From Gracilariopsis chorda (taxonomy: Eukaryota; Rhodophyta; Florideophyceae; Gracilariales; Gracilariaceae), in NCBI GenBank assembly GCA_003194525.1, contig NBIV01000126.1, forward strand, positions 62,001 to 126,000: DNA of 64,000 nucleotides, in the 5' to 3' direction. The position numbers and the translations under genes are program-made. Of this stretch, positions 1 to 12,500 are shown piece after piece. Every line of letters begins with the position of its first letter. Position 1 is the first letter of the stretch. The notes under the pieces were generated by a model. It did not search any database. It was not told where the DNA came from and was given only the letters and a program-made list of their open reading frames with translations.

Positions 1-870
1 GCCACTTTATCCCGTGGCACAGGTTTGCGCTTGTTAGGAGAGCTGCTCTTGACTGTGCGCTGCCTTAAATAAGGCCAGCCGTCACCTGGCGCTCTCTTGG
101 AGCACTTGCCAGACCTCGTACCCGGCAGGTTCCTGAGAAGAGCGCAACCACGCTTCAGTCACTATTGCTCGGGCCTTGCACCACAATGCCATGTTACCAA
201 CACCAGCTCCCTTAGAGAAGCCTGCACAGACGTTACACCTACGCCTGCTTACCCTCTCTCTAACTCTCTCTTGTATGCTCTTCGTTCGAGGGTATCCGAA
301 CTCACTGATTAAAGACACGTCTTAGGCCATGCCAATACGGCGATTTGAAGGCCCATAGGCACGCATCGCGCCAAAGCTTGACAGCGGCGGCTCACAGGGC
401 GATCTGCTGACGTCATCACTAAAGACTGCCATATGCTTTTTCCAGATGTACTGCCTAGCTCTATAGCGCGATCCTCCCCAACTAGTGAGAACTGCCACCC
501 ATGGAGCTTATATCCTTAGAAAGTTCGTCGAACCTATGCCTTGAGTTTTCCGTGATTGCCATGACCCCAATGGAAAGAAAGAAAGCCCATGCAAAACCCG
601 TTTTAACCTAGGCCGGGTGCACTGCAGGTTCGCTGTTGCCGGGATTCATACACGGAACGCACTCGCATCCTGACCCTGTGACTAGAGAAGGCACACCTTT
701 CCTACTTGCCCCTTTGCACAGCTTTTGCTGCCCCACCGACACCAACATGGAGGTATGGGCTCAAATTTATGTCAGCAGTAGTCAGAGCGTCACAGGATAC
801 TTCACTCAGAAATATTATTACCTACGTTTTCACTCTGTAATACAAACATTACCGTTCCTCCCAAACCTTC
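1..870. other. No recognisable gene
   Basis: I see nothing identifiable here. Short open frames at 82-318 (minus) and 97-312 (plus) overlap each other and resemble no family I know. The stretch may contain the left end of the Harbinger A element that follows, but I could not find a matching terminal inverted repeat. Confidence 0.4.
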
Positions 871-877
871 CCATGAA

Positions 878-2022
878 ATGGCGGAAAAACACAACCTTCT
901 CTTCGATGTCGATGACAGCGAGGAATTTGCTGTTAGCTTTTGGTTGCAGATGTCATCAATTGCTATTCTTTATTTCAATCGCCAACATGGTGAATCACTG
1001 CTTGGAAAATCCCCAAGTGCTTATCGTGACTACGCTGCGGCACTGTATCACTATACGGTAAAGTTCGTTTGGTATGAGACAGAAATGGGACCAGGAACTA
1101 ATCAATGCGGACTGCAACAGTTCTAATCGGTGTTTGGACGGCGATTCAGAATGTCAAGATGTGTGTTCAATACACTGACCAGAAAAGTGTCTATGAACTC
1201 TTTCTACATGCGACAAGGATTGTGACCAGACGCAACTGGTTGAATGGTAATCACAACGCTTCCAAAAGCCATTTGCGCAATTCTTCAATTAGCGTATGCA
1301 CTCCCTGCGGATCTTGCTGATGATCTCTTCGATGTATCAGAAAATACTGCTGCAAAATACCTTGAAGAGTTTTGCATTTCTGCGACAAAAGTATTTTCGC
1401 CTTTTTATTGTGTTTGCCATGCGAAGCAGATCTGCAAAGTATCGAACGAAGCTTTGCTTTAGCATGGTTTTCGGGATGCATTGGATGTCTGGACTGCGCT
1501 GTTTGGACATGGAAAAACTTTTCAAAGGCTTTACAGGGTATAATGATTGGAAAAGAAGGAAAACAATCTGTTAGAATGGGAGTTCTATGTTCTTTCGATT
1601 TATGTATATGGTCGTTCCAGTTTGGGCTCCGAGGGGCTATAAATGATCTTAATATACTAGATGTAAGCAACTATTTCGCTAGAGTGCTATCTGGTGACTT
1701 TTCTCCTTTATCCCCAACGTTTACAATCTCTGGGTAAGTTTATTGCTGGTTCTACTACCTTACGGATGTCATATATACTAATTGGAAAGTATTCGTCAAA
1801 TCAATTAGTTTTGCATGTGAAATACGGTCTAAACTATACAAAAGTAGGCAGCAAGGTATTACGAAGTGTATTAAAACCGTATTTGGTGTCTTGTTGCGCC
1901 GTTTCAAGTTATTGTTTATTGCTAGTGAGTTTTTGTTCTTGGACAAGATGAAGTGGCTTGCTACCACTTGTGTGTATGCAAAATATGATTGTAGGAAGTC
2001 GCAGGGATTGATATCAAAGTGA
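878..2022 (+). pseudogene. PIF/Harbinger transposase A (broken)
   Basis: This is the DDE transposase of a PIF/Harbinger DNA transposon of the 'plant transposon protein' type, which cuts and pastes the element. The amino-terminal part (about 878-1126) has the NRQHGESLLGKSP stretch. A helical region around 1244-1390 reads KAICAILQLAYALPADLADD. The catalytic core begins with GCIGCLDCAVWTWKN (first Asp), follows with GAINDLNILDVS (second Asp), and ends with TVFGVLLRRFKLLF near 1900. The family normally has Glu just before VFGVL; here that position is Thr, so the DDE triad is incomplete. At least one frame change (around 1370-1390) and several stops (in 1200-1250 and near 1735) break the gene. A Myb-like gene faces it tail to tail at 2398-3551, the usual Harbinger pair. 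Family assignment is firm; ends of the element were not found. Confidence 0.85.
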
Positions 2023-2397
2023 TGAAGCAGGAGGGCGAATGGCACTATTTAATGAAGACGAATATACTACGTATATCGTTCTGGAGTGGGCCGCGCCAGG
2101 CGATGTGCTACTATCACCACATTAATCCACAGTTACCAGTGATAGCATTAGGCTTTGCACATTGCACGACTGACTCGTTTCTGCTCTGATTTCGCACATT
2201 TAGAACGCAGATTGCTCGGAGTCCTGACTTTATGTGATTGATTCATATTCTATGTGGCTATTAACACATGGAAACGTCTGTAATACGTAAGACCATTGCT
2301 TTTCTCCCAAGCAACGTTCGAGGAGTCAAAGACTTGCAGAGTGTAACTGCGTCACAGAGACACACTATGTTCTAATTCAGTAAACTTGAGATGTTGC

Positions 2398-3551
2398 TCA
2401 TCTGAGATATGCCCCTGGAGCAATTTTCGGTCCCCGTCTCAATATTTTTGAGACAGATTCCATTCCCTTCTTTTCCTTGAGTGACATTTGTTGGGCTAAC
2501 GTCGGTCTGTCCGAGATCAATTTGGGCCCACCGCACAATTCACTACGACCATGTTCAGTACCTAGGACATTTATATTTCCGATCTTGTCAACTGATATAC
2601 TTTTCTTTGTAAGCAGTACTGGCTGATGCTCGGTCCTGTGACCTGCGTCATCTACAGGTTCCTTCTTGTCTGCAGTCAATGCAAACACATCCATGTTCCG
2701 TGGTTCCGTACATACACGAAGCTCTTGCTCAATTTCCGACAGCGCTTTTCTCTGCTTTAACAACAGGAATTATTCTCGCGGTTATGGATCCATGCCGGAC
2801 ATTGAAAACAGTTTGATCAGCGCCCGCTGTTCGTCTACAGCAAACATTTCTTCAGCAACTTTTCTCCGTTTCATTGACGCTGGCGCCATTTTCTCAATTT
2901 TTTCTGGTCCTTTGTTCAATGCAGCAACCTGTTTGGACACTTCTAGCGCTCATTTTGTTCCTGTTGGACGTCTTTGGACCGTACTGTGGTTTTGTGACTC
3001 TGCATGCTGTTGGCCAGCTCCTGTGGACTGGTCACCAGTTGGATCGACCTCGTCGCTCTGATTCTGAGAACTTGCGCCCGCTAACATTTGTTGAGATTGA
3101 AGGATCATATTCCAAGTGCGGGTTTCTCGCAAAAACGTCAAAGCCGATCGAAACACAAATTCAGGCCCAGTGGTTAGAGTCTTATTGGACAAAAACGTAT
3201 ACATGTCAGATATATTTCTTCCCCATTGTAAACTACTAGAGCACCGCGTTCTATTTCGTCCTTTGTCGGTGACCCAGTCGGTTTCCTACTCTTAATTCTT
3301 TGAAGAGATCCCTCCAATTTAAGGCACTCGCAACCTTTACCATAAAACTGAGCTACAGCAGCCCCCGTGCGCTTCTGGATTAGAATGTCTCTTATAATAG
3401 ATTCAACTTCCTTTTCGTAAAAATGCAATAGCTCTGCAAAGAACACATCACGGTTCTTGTTCCTACCTTTCCTTGGATATGCTGAAGCCGTAACATATAC
3501 ACCACGCGCCACTACCGTTTCTGCGCTTGTCCATTTTTTCCCAGCCCCCAT
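2398..3551 (-). pseudogene. Myb/SANT-like partner protein of Harbinger A (broken)
   Basis: Harbinger elements often encode a second, DNA-binding Myb/SANT-like protein that helps bring transposase to the ends. The reading begins near 3551 with GKKWTSAETVVARGVYVTAS, a trihelix/SANT-like start, continues through CLKLEGSLQRIKSRKPTGSP, then a conserved-looking MILQSQQMLAGASSQNQ region, an RPTGTK motif typical of the end of this domain, and a charged helical tail (KQRKALSEIEQELRV) near 2700. The pieces lie in different frames with stops between them, so the gene is dead. It runs toward the transposase at 878-2022 and probably belongs to the same element. Identification rests on remembered family patterns, not a search. 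Confidence 0.65.
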
Positions 3552-3559
3552 GTTTATAT

Positions 3560-5160
3560 CTACTGCTGTTAAAACACTGTTTTGCAGGTCAAAAGATGTA
3601 GAAAAGTTGTGGCAGTTTCATTTCAACGTTTATGTAACTCAAAAATGGTTCGTAATCCACTGACGAGACAATTAGTTGCAGGACGCTGTACCTGAGCACT
3701 GGCCTCGTGCCGCTTCATTTGTTTGCAGTAATCTGTTTGGCACGAAAAAAGGATTGTTCAATCGCTATTGTGCGAATCTAGAGCCCAAAGATTTCAGAAG
3801 AGTTCACTTCCTTTGGCAAGAAACACTTTCCAGTGGCAAAAGTGTTGCGGTGATGGCAACCAAAGGTGGTAGGAAGTCTGGGAAGGCGCGCTTTGCTGGT
3901 TTGGTTTCCAAAAATTGTTCCAAGCTTGCCATATGGAGCGCGCTCCAAATGTCGTGTTATTGGAGCCCGCTCGAGGCGAATTGGACTTTTGCCTCCGAAA
4001 ACTTTTTGATCACAACACCAGTGGTGACAGAACCGAAAGCTTCAAAGTACAAAATCTTCGATTTTTTTGGAGTTTGGTAGATGGGTGGAGATGCTCTCAA
4101 GCAGTAGGTCACAACCTTGTCACTCACAGATCAGACGCAGAAGACTGAGCTGTACCCAAGAAGGAAAATTATTGTGACTACGTTTATTAGATTGTATCCT
4201 ATTGGCCAATTAGGAGATTTGCGCCACTCGCTACTGCAAGAGATTTGCCGCGCCGTCCGCTAGCTTGTCTTAGTTTTTTACTTAGTGCTAGTGTCTATCC
4301 GCCCGGTTGTAATGTTGCCAAATGATTATTTTTTGAAGGTTTTGAACCTTTCATACACGCGTCAGGAACGGTGTTTTTGAATCAAAAGTACGTTTTTGAT
4401 ATCAAAAAAGCCGGTTTTCTGAAGCTCTGTAGTAAATTAGTCATATTTTACAAGCTCATCTCTATCAAACCATCTGGTTGTCTTATGTTTCTGCTTTTCA
4501 CCTAGCATAAACGACAGAAGCTTAGAATTTTTGCTATACAAAAACATGTTGCATAACTTATACAGACTACAAAAGGCAAAAAAATCGGATCAAAATAACT
4601 AAAATTAAACGTAAAGTTGATTGTTTTGAGCTCATATGAGGTCAGCGGTCCGATAGACACTAGCTTTAGTGTTCCTGCTCTACACCTTCGAAAAAATAAA
4701 ACATTCCCAAGAGGAACAGCAATAAACTCTACACAATTGCTTGTGTGCTATTGCGAATTGGGGATTGCTCCCTGAAGTCCTCACAGGTTTTTCTCTAACC
4801 TACACCAGTTGGTTTTCCACCGGCTTTGGGTTGACAGAAACCACGACAGAAGTAGATGGGTAGAAGAGAACTTGAAAACAACTACAAACACTATGGGGAC
4901 AATGCTTGATCTGACAGGAGCAATGCGATTGATCGAAATCGCTCACTTAGCTTGAGCAATCCTCGTCGCCATCCACCAGAATTGAATAAATATTCCTCTA
5001 CGCGTTGTTTGAAATTCTAAGATGCATCGCGTCTTGAGATAGGAGGCACAGCTGTGCTCCACAGCTGCACTGCAGGCGTCGTTACTATGTTGCTTCTGTA
5101 GGTATCACTCGAATTACGCAAACGAAGATTCTGTAGCACTTCGTCTCTCTCATAAACCTA
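3560..5160. other. No recognisable gene; two short unassigned open frames
   Basis: Open frames at 3676-4080 and 3915-4148 (plus) overlap and match nothing I recognise. From 4150 on the sequence is AT-rich without open frames of note. A perfect 16-bp palindrome (TTTTTGATATCAAAAA) sits at 4393-4408. Confidence 0.4.
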
Positions 5161-5165
5161 AGTAT

Positions 5166-5603
5166 TTGGGCGACAACGACCTTCGCATCCCTTCAAAAAT
5201 AAGTAAACTGCACGATTTCGTTGTTCTGGCGCAGTCTGCACCAGCACCCAAAAGCGTGCTTCACGTCAATTTCGTGAACCGTTTTGGTGCACCACCTTTT
5301 GCACCAATGATAATCAAACGTGTTGGACAACCAAAACGTTTCATTGTCAGGTTTGTGATAGAACACCGCTTACGGTTAGCCTCAAGCTTCAGCTTTACCA
5401 ATATTTCCTGCAGGCAAATTGCAGACGTCACAACTGCAGGAAAGAGTGGAAGGGCCGAAGGCTTTTTGTCCTTGTCATTTTTTAACAATCTCGTAAGAAA
5501 AAATTATGTACCAAGAAAAGGCTCACACGATCTTATGCGTTCCAAACTTCAGCTTTTACAGTTTTATTGCTGCCTTTGCGTTGCTTCTTGCCTACTTTTA
5601 TGA
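5166..5603 (+). CDS. Unrecognised open frame, 145 aa
   Basis: An open frame of 145 codons with no family I can name. Its composition is ordinary, with no signal peptide or membrane segment that stands out. The 3' part (about 5590-5660) resembles the sequence near 8320-8380: both contain an AAAGCxCTCAAAGT core and could encode KKALKVL. It may therefore be a decayed member of the gene that is interrupted at 8714. The frame could also be chance; the opposite strand is open at 5261-5488. Confidence 0.2.
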   Translation: MGDNDLRIPSKISKLHDFVVLAQSAPAPKSVLHVNFVNRFGAPPFAPMIIKRVGQPKRFIVRFVIEHRLRLASSFSFTNISCRQIADVTTAGKSGRAEGFLSLSFFNNLVRKNYVPRKGSHDLMRSKLQLLQFYCCLCVASCLLL

Positions 5604-5739
5604 ACTTCAGCAAGTGCGAGACCCAAAAAGCACTCAAAGTGCTCTCTTATCAACCACATGAAGAAAATGTCAGATATTCGCACAAAAAAGCGGTAAACTA
5701 GAACAAAAGCACCAATTTGATGCCGTCAAAACGCTTTTG

Positions 5740-6780
5740 CAAGTCACTAAAGGAATTTGATCTATTCAAAAACAATCAATATCATGGGTTCTACAACAAC
5801 TTCTACAAGGCCTCTTTGCAAAGCCAGATAATCTCCTATACTACTTCCAAAAGCATTTTCAGTAGTATGAAAGATCAGGGTTGGATATCATTCTTCAGAT
5901 TTCTCAAAGCCGACGTCTACAAGCTCAGATCAGTAGTTTGAAGCGCAGCAGAGTACAAAACAGAGCAAAACAGGTATGGCACAACTAACATTTTTACTAC
6001 CTGTGTACCTTTAAGTAGAATGACGTCTCCCTATCGATGGAATGCTCGTGAAATACTAATCCGGAAACACACTTCCCAAGTAAGCGGCATATTCTGGGAA
6101 GCTGTAGATATATTTCTTGATGACTACGAAACGTTTTTAACTAGTCGGTTGCCTCACACGAATATTGAACAGAACGCCGAAAGGTGGGCATATTCAATAC
6201 ATGACCAAACGGAGACTCTTAAAAAATGCATTGGGTTCATAGATGGAACTGTACTGAAGATTGCTAGACCAAGCGACGATAGGCTACAGAAATTGGTTTA
6301 TAATGGGCAAAAGAGATAACATGCGTTGAAATGTGAAGCTTTGACTACGCCGAATGGTATCGTAATGCATGCATAGGGGCCGGTAGAAGGACGCTGACAT
6401 GACTGCCCTCTATCCGTTACATCAGAAACAGATGAGTAGCTGGAACCTAAACTGATGATAAATAGAACGCAGTACTGCACATACGGTGATATTGAATACA
6501 ACAAAAGAAGGTTTTACAAGTTCCTCCTCAAGTGTCAGGACTGACCAACGATTAGAACACTTATAATGCAGCGATGGCTACAGGACGTATAACAATCGAG
6601 TGGATGTATAAAAAAGTCAAGTGTTACTGGAGTGTAACAGGTTTTCGTAGTAATCTGAGAGTTCCGCAGGCTCTAGTTGGTTCTCTCTATCTCACCGCAT
6701 TTCTACCTATGAATATTTGCATATACGGGAATCAGGTATCAAATTACTTCGATTGTGCAACTCCATCGTTACAAGCTTAG
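5740..6780 (+). pseudogene. PIF/Harbinger transposase B (broken)
   Basis: A second Harbinger transposase, from a different lineage than A. The amino-terminal region reads WISFFRFLKADVYKLRSVV near 5880-5940. The core begins at 6020 and includes ISGIFWEAVDIFL-like helices (here VSGIFWEAVDIFLDDYE), then CIGFIDGTVLKIARPSDD with the first catalytic Asp and a YNGQKR motif. Downstream pieces in another frame give HALKCEALTTPNGIV, a GPVEGR-HD stretch with the second Asp, and a final block at 6574-6780 with RITIEWMYKKVK, where Glu of the triad is present, ending LYGNQ-like (IYGNQVSNYFDCATPSLQ). At least two frame changes and several stops (e.g. two between 6370 and 6420) break it. A Myb-like gene lies convergent at 7030-7753. 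Confidence 0.85.
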
Positions 6781-7029
6781 CGAGTTTCGAAGAACACTAA
6801 GGAGGTGCACTAGGTTGATGAGCAGGGTGAGTCAGCTCATCACCATCAGATGCAAATGTAAGCTATTGATTCTTCCCGAAAGGACTTTGGCCTACGCTTA
6901 CTGACAGTACGGTTCGCGGCAGTAGAGGTGTGATTGGAGAAACGGTTTCAGTATTGTCTGCATTCTTGAATCTCTGTGTGAAATGCATCATGAGATGGAG
7001 CTTTTGCAATTCTAGTTGCTGTGCCTAAC

Positions 7030-7753
7030 GCATTTCTCATGGATACTCTTCTCTGTCCAGAACTTTGTCTTTCTGTGATTCTTCAAATCGTTCTCTCTCA
7101 ATTTTCAACTTCTCCCATTCTGGAGCCAAACGGCGGGCATCTCCCCGCTCTATTGCTGCAGTAAACGAAGAGGCCTCGTCCTCGACTGACAAAGACCCAG
7201 ATGAAACGTTCGGCTTCCTTTCTTTTCAATGTGCGTCCATCGTCACCGTTCCAACACCATCGCTACTCCCTTCAGTGTCTCTCCGGCGTGTAGCAAGCTG
7301 TCTTATGAGAGCTCCAAGTCGTTCTTTCTTCTCATCTAGCTCCACTTTCTTTCGTTTTCTTCTCCACTTTAAACCTAGCTATGTCATCACGACCCTCCTT
7401 CATGATACAGAGTAGTTCTTCCAACTCTCCAACTTCACCTCTATGTCCACTCATTTTTCTTTCGATAGCACCATTCTTGTCAAACCTGTCATGCAATCAC
7501 TTGTATCTCTAGAACACATGTCCGTGTTACTGCTTGCTTAATGCTTTTTCTTGCTTTTAGTTCAGCGGCAGCTATTTCGAAGCGTTCCCTCGTCTCTCCA
7601 CTTGGTGCTACATGTGCCTTAGCTGCCGCTATTTTGCGTACGATCACTAAATCATCTTCTTTGGAAAATTTGCTTCGGGGCTTAGAGGCTTTCGAAAATG
7701 GAGATGTTAACATGGGCATGGATGCCGCCCTGGAGGCATCAAAATGATGTGGC
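7030..7753 (-). pseudogene. Myb/SANT-like partner protein of Harbinger B (broken)
   Basis: On the minus strand from 7719 the protein reads SKFSKEDDLVIVRKIAAAKAHVAP, the typical start of the Myb/SANT-like DNA-binding protein carried by Harbinger elements of protists, followed by GETRERFEIAAAELKARKS and a Thr-Arg-rich piece where the family has TWKSVQDRY. Further down, in shifted frames, come charged helices (KKTKESGARREERTTW), a KRKEAERFIWVF segment and a carboxy-terminal helix. Several frame changes and stops. It converges on transposase B, as the same pair does at 878-3551. The plus-strand frame at 7065-7415 is its shadow. Confidence 0.65.
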
Positions 7754-7916
7754 CCTCGCAGTAGATGAACTGATATCGCTTCCGAAGGGGTGGCTCGTGC
7801 TTTATCAGCAATATGGACGTTGTTGTATTCAAACAGCTAGAGCGTGTGAGGGCGAAATTCTATAAGGTTGGTTCCCACGCGGCTTCATTATTACGGGAAT
7901 TCTTACTATCCAAAAC

Positions 7917-7936
7917 TAAGGGCCGTTCTATGATTT
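7917..7936 (+). repeat. Harbinger terminal inverted repeat with TAA target site
   Basis: GGGCCGTTCTATGATTT at 7920-7936 is preceded by TAA. Its exact reverse complement, followed by TAA, ends Harbinger C at 37320-37339. PIF/Harbinger elements insert at TAA/TTA, so this is the left end of another copy or of a miniature derivative that ran rightward. I could not find its right end. Confidence 0.7.
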
Positions 7937-8169
7937 TTTTATGAAACCAAACGAAAGTGGAGAACGATTCTCAATCAATCAGGCATTTACACGTTTTCTC
8001 CAAACGTTTCGAGATTTCGTTAATGTAGGCAGCACGATCGTTGCTGCGTACATGAAACGAACGTTAGAATAGAAAAAAAAACTCCTTGAAAGTGCAATTG
8101 GACAACCCTACCTTCCACTCGATGGGTTAAAAATGACAAAACCATAACAGAAGGTTTTCAGAGTTCGTA

Positions 8170-8714
8170 TTGTTTGTCTTCAATACATTTCTGCTTCAGA
8201 AACAAATGCCAGTCAAAACCTGGCAGAATCGAGTGCACACCGCACGAGCGCACATTAAATTGGGCTTAATATTCAACCATCTCCTCCAGCGCTTACAGAT
8301 GCTTTCGTTCAGCTTCTTTTATATACCTCTTCGAACGAAAAGTACAAAAAAGCGCTCAAAGTACTTGAGATCAGCGGTGCTATCAACGCAAAGCTCAGAA
8401 GGAAGCTTAGAGTAATATCGATGAAAATGGTACGGCAAAAGGTGACCTCTCATTCAGCTCATGCAGCATTCAGAGCCCAAATTTGGCGATGATCTTAATT
8501 CAATCTATGTGCTCCCCGACACAACCGTTAGAGTTCAAAAATCCAAGTCTAGTGAAAAGATGGTTGATTTTCTTCGAAAATGTGTGCTGCAAATGACTGG
8601 TGATGAGGTAACCGTACGGCAACCATCCCTGCAATGTTTTTATACCAATTTCTGTCCGAGCGAATATCGTAGCATCCCCTTCAAAGCCAAAGATTATTGT
8701 AGATTGTTACACGT
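8170..8714 (+). pseudogene. Unidentified gene, left part, cut by a Ty3 element
   Basis: Open frames on the plus strand lead up to the left end of the Ty3 element at 8715. The last frame (from 8461) reads LNSIYVLPDTTVRVQKSK and VDFLRKCVLQMTGDEVTV and stays open to the insertion. Removing the element in thought, the frame runs on past the CACGT duplication for about a dozen codons. Just upstream a frame near 8340 gives YKKALKVLEISGAINAKL. I do not recognise the protein. The right part is at 18433-19227. It may be another transposon accessory protein or a host gene. Confidence 0.4.
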
Positions 8715-9511
8715 TGTAGTGCAAGGCCTGGAAGCGGGAGTGCACCGAAAAACGTTCCGCATTTTTTTTCGTTTGAGAAGAGCCCAGTTGGGTAGAGCCC
8801 TCCCGAGAATGGCACGAATATGTCGGGTTGTAAGGCCGAGGCCACCCATTGCGACTTGCGCAGCAAAGGCGAGGCAAAAATCGGGTATCTACAGGAGCGG
8901 TGTATGAGAGTGGTCGTCTTCTAGAAAGGCGAGGTTTCCACGTTAGCGGCACGCGCGAACACAAGCCGTGGGTAGCTGGAAACCCACCCTGTAAAGGGAA
9001 AAATAAGGGAGAGCTGAGTCAGGAGTGTCGTGACGAAGGATCACGGCGGTGAAGGTAAATAAAACTTATACAAGGCTAACATCGATACAGTTGGAATAAC
9101 AATCCCAATACTCGGGTCCTTTAGATAGGCATGCGGGTTAGAATTCCTGTATGCGACGTTGCTTTCCTCCAAAGAGGACGTAGAGAACACGCGAAGGCGG
9201 TGAGGTCTTAAGCCAGTTTTCCAGGTTGGTTTCCATTGTTGGGGAAGGTTTACTGGTGTGACGGCAACTCAGCAACGCACTAAATACTAACCATCCCAGA
9301 AATGGGTGTAAAAATCATAAATAAAATTAACCAAACTACTCCAATTTGGTCTTTCATGCCCACCACTTTGGCCAACCGCCAATTGACTCTTCCCTGTCCT
9401 ACGTGTCTAATCCACTGGTAGTGGTCGTATTTCATGCAATGAATACATTACCGAAACATTTGGGAAATCGACCAAGTACCTGAAATCGCTCCCTGAGGGC
9501 ATTGCACTTCA
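8715..9511 (-). repeat. 3' LTR of old Ty3 copy 1
   Basis: 797 bp, matched by eye along its length to 17637-18432. On the plus strand it starts TGTAGTGCAAGG and ends GCACTTCA. It is followed at 9512 by a pyrimidine run (TATCCCCCTCC), the complement of the polypurine tract, as beside the young copy's LTR. Flanked outside by CACGT. Confidence 0.92.
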
Positions 9512-12500
9512 TATCCCCCTCCTTTGTTGGGAAAGGAACTGCGGACGCTGGTGATTCCCAGCGGAAAATGGGTGATAAAAATGCAAAGCTCTCAGGGTCA
9601 CCGGGTCAAACCTGTACTCCAGTATACTGGTTTAGTTCCCTGGCTTAGCGAGTAACATAGCTTAGCATCACACAGGAGCGCAAGGCTTCTGAGTAAATTT
9701 TCCCGTTTAGAACGGCATTTTCTCTTTCATTCCCGTCCTTGACAGAGTCTATACAAAAGAGGGTGTACTACTTCTTTCCTTCCTTCCACGGCGTGCGGCG
9801 TTTTTAGCACAATTAGGCGCTGCACAGCGTATCTGGATTTGCCGTACCCACGCTGCGGTGATATTGGACCACTTTCGAACGAAGGATGTGTCCGATAGGT
9901 TCCATGCTGTCCCAGCATGGGTCATATCCGTACCAACGGATGCAGTATCTTAGAATACCTTCCTGATTCCACGTGTGCCCAACGATTTGGTCAATCACAA
10001 ACTCTTGTTTGTATACTTGCCGGTCTTGACGGGTTATGGTGACTTCGCTTTTCAGAGTTTGCCCGGTGCACGGATTATTTCCCCTCAGGGGTGCATCAGG
10101 ATGCATCGTGCCGGCTTCGCTCGGAAGATACGGCGCACTGTGAAGAATCATATCCCTCAAGAGGGGTTAAGAAGGTCTTCGTGGAACGGTTGCCGCGTAC
10201 CGTGGTAATTGGGTCGTGCCAATAGTTTGCGAGGGTCCTCTGTCCATTGTTGACAGTAGCAGGTCGAAACGCAAGCTTGCGGGCATTTTCGCGCTTTGGC
10301 GGAGTTGTGGAGGCCATTCCCGTGGTGAGGCTTTCCGCGTCACGCGGTAGTTGGTGCGAGGCGCAAAATTTCCGTGCATTCACGTGACTCCGACAGCATT
10401 TGGTTCGAAGCCACCTTCCTGCGTTCCGCCTCCTTTAGCTTAGGCCTTACACTGTCCGGCTGAGCCGTGCACTGCTGTGTTGACACCCAGTATCTGGAGG
10501 TTACTTCCGGTGCTCTGGTGTGTTGCCTCAAACGTCCTGATGGGGCGTGGACAGCTGGCGCCATAGACACCCTGTTCGGGGACTTTGCCTCTAATAGAGG
10601 TGTGATGTCTTCCTGAGAAGATTCATCATCCGGGACGACCAGTCTAACCCTGGCGACGACGCCGGATTTTTCCAAAACTCTCTGTATATTACCGCGATTG
10701 CGTGGAGACTTCGGCACTTTTATCTCCAAAGTTCGGCCAACATTCCCGTAATGAACGGTTCTCAAGTCCGGGGCTGTAGAGCCAGGGACTTGAGTTGCAA
10801 GATGCGCATTCCTGCCTTTCTCTCTGAAGAGGGTCTTTGCACTTTCCAGCGTTGGTGGTTTTCCAAGGCTTGCGTTGCGCACTACCAGCGGTGCGGATGG
10901 TGCTGAGGAATCTGCTTTGGCGGAAAACTCCGTCTTCGATGGTTCTGCGACTACATCCTAGTGAGTGGTCTGCAAAACGATATCGCTATCCAGACTCAAG
11001 GGATTACCCTGGTTTAGGGGAACAGACTGCCATGTTGGTCCAATATCCCGTAACATACGGTGTAACTGCGTCGTTCCGGAACCCTGCATGGGGTAATGCG
11101 AGGCTTCATCGACCTTCCGTGTTCCACGGCTCAAATCCCGTTGCGACGGTAGTAGATTTCCAGCGTGGCGATAGATCCCCTCCTCCTCCTTATACGGAGC
11201 AAGGCGAGTAGTAGTAGGATATGCCGCATGTCGGGTGTAAATGCGCGCTGAAGGGGCGGTAGTGTTAGGAGTAGATAAAGGTCCATTTGGACCTGAATGA
11301 TCTGGTCGAGACGGGGATTTGGACAGAGTCAGTAAATCTGAGAAGCCCCAAGTAGGGTGTGGTACAGTAGTCGGTATATTGAGTCCGGGGGTTTCCGGCG
11401 TTTTTGAGTCCGTAGAAACGGGTTTCCCTGTTTCCAGGACGACGTCAGACGAGGGAGGAGGGGCAGGTCGAACACGATCGCGGGAAATCCGCTCAGGTTC
11501 CTTGCCCATTTCTAGTACGACAGTGTCAGGGTTAACGGACACCACTTTAAATGGTCCATCCGCCACAGGCGAAAGCCTGTCACGCTTCTCCCGTCCGGAT
11601 TATAATATTCCCTACGTATAAAGACGTAGGTATTAGCCCAAATGTGGAGAGCATAACCTCGTAAACGAGCGTCAAAATCCCGCTTGTACGTGGCTTGTGG
11701 GCGTTCTATAGACTTCCGCGCTGCGGGGACCAGTTTATTAAGCCATTGCTTCCATTCCTGGTGGTAGCGACCCACAGATGGGATATTGTCCCAGTAGGCT
11801 TGGGATTCTAACGCCACATGTAGGGGTGAACGTGATAGAACCAATTCGAACGGTGACACTCCGGTAGTCCGGTGAACTTGGGTATTGTATGCAAATGTTA
11901 AAGCATCTGCATACAAGTCCCAAGTTTTGGGGTGATCAGCAACGTAGGAACGGAAAGAGACCAACAAAGTCCGGTTGAATCGTTCCACTTGCCCATTACA
12001 CTGGGGATGGTAGGTAGTCGTGAACAAGTTTCTCACGTCCAGTATGTGACGAACATCCTGGAAGAATTTGGACGAGAGCTGCCGTCCGTTATCGGAAAGC
12101 ACCTCCACAGGAGGACCGTAGACAAAGCTCCAGTGCGCTAACAGAGCTTAGACCACCGTGAAAGCGGTTATCCTCCGAAAAGGGACAGTCCAAACAAGCT
12201 TTGAAAAGCGACTGGTGATCAAAAGCAAGAACTTGTTGCCTCTCTTTGTAGTGAGGCGAGGTCCGAGAATATCGATTGCGATAAACTCGAGTGGGGCCCT
12301 AGCAGGGAATAGTTTCATTTTCTTCTCGTTCCTGCGGAGCTTCACGCCGTTCTTCGAGCATTCGGTACAAAACAGCACAGTTGCGTAGCAATCAGCCGCC
12401 ATAGCAGGCCAGTAAAAACCCCTTCGCAGTGTGAGGTAGAGCTTTCTTTCACCTACATGGCCACCGAGCTTCGCATAGTGCAAGAGATGTAACAACCGTG

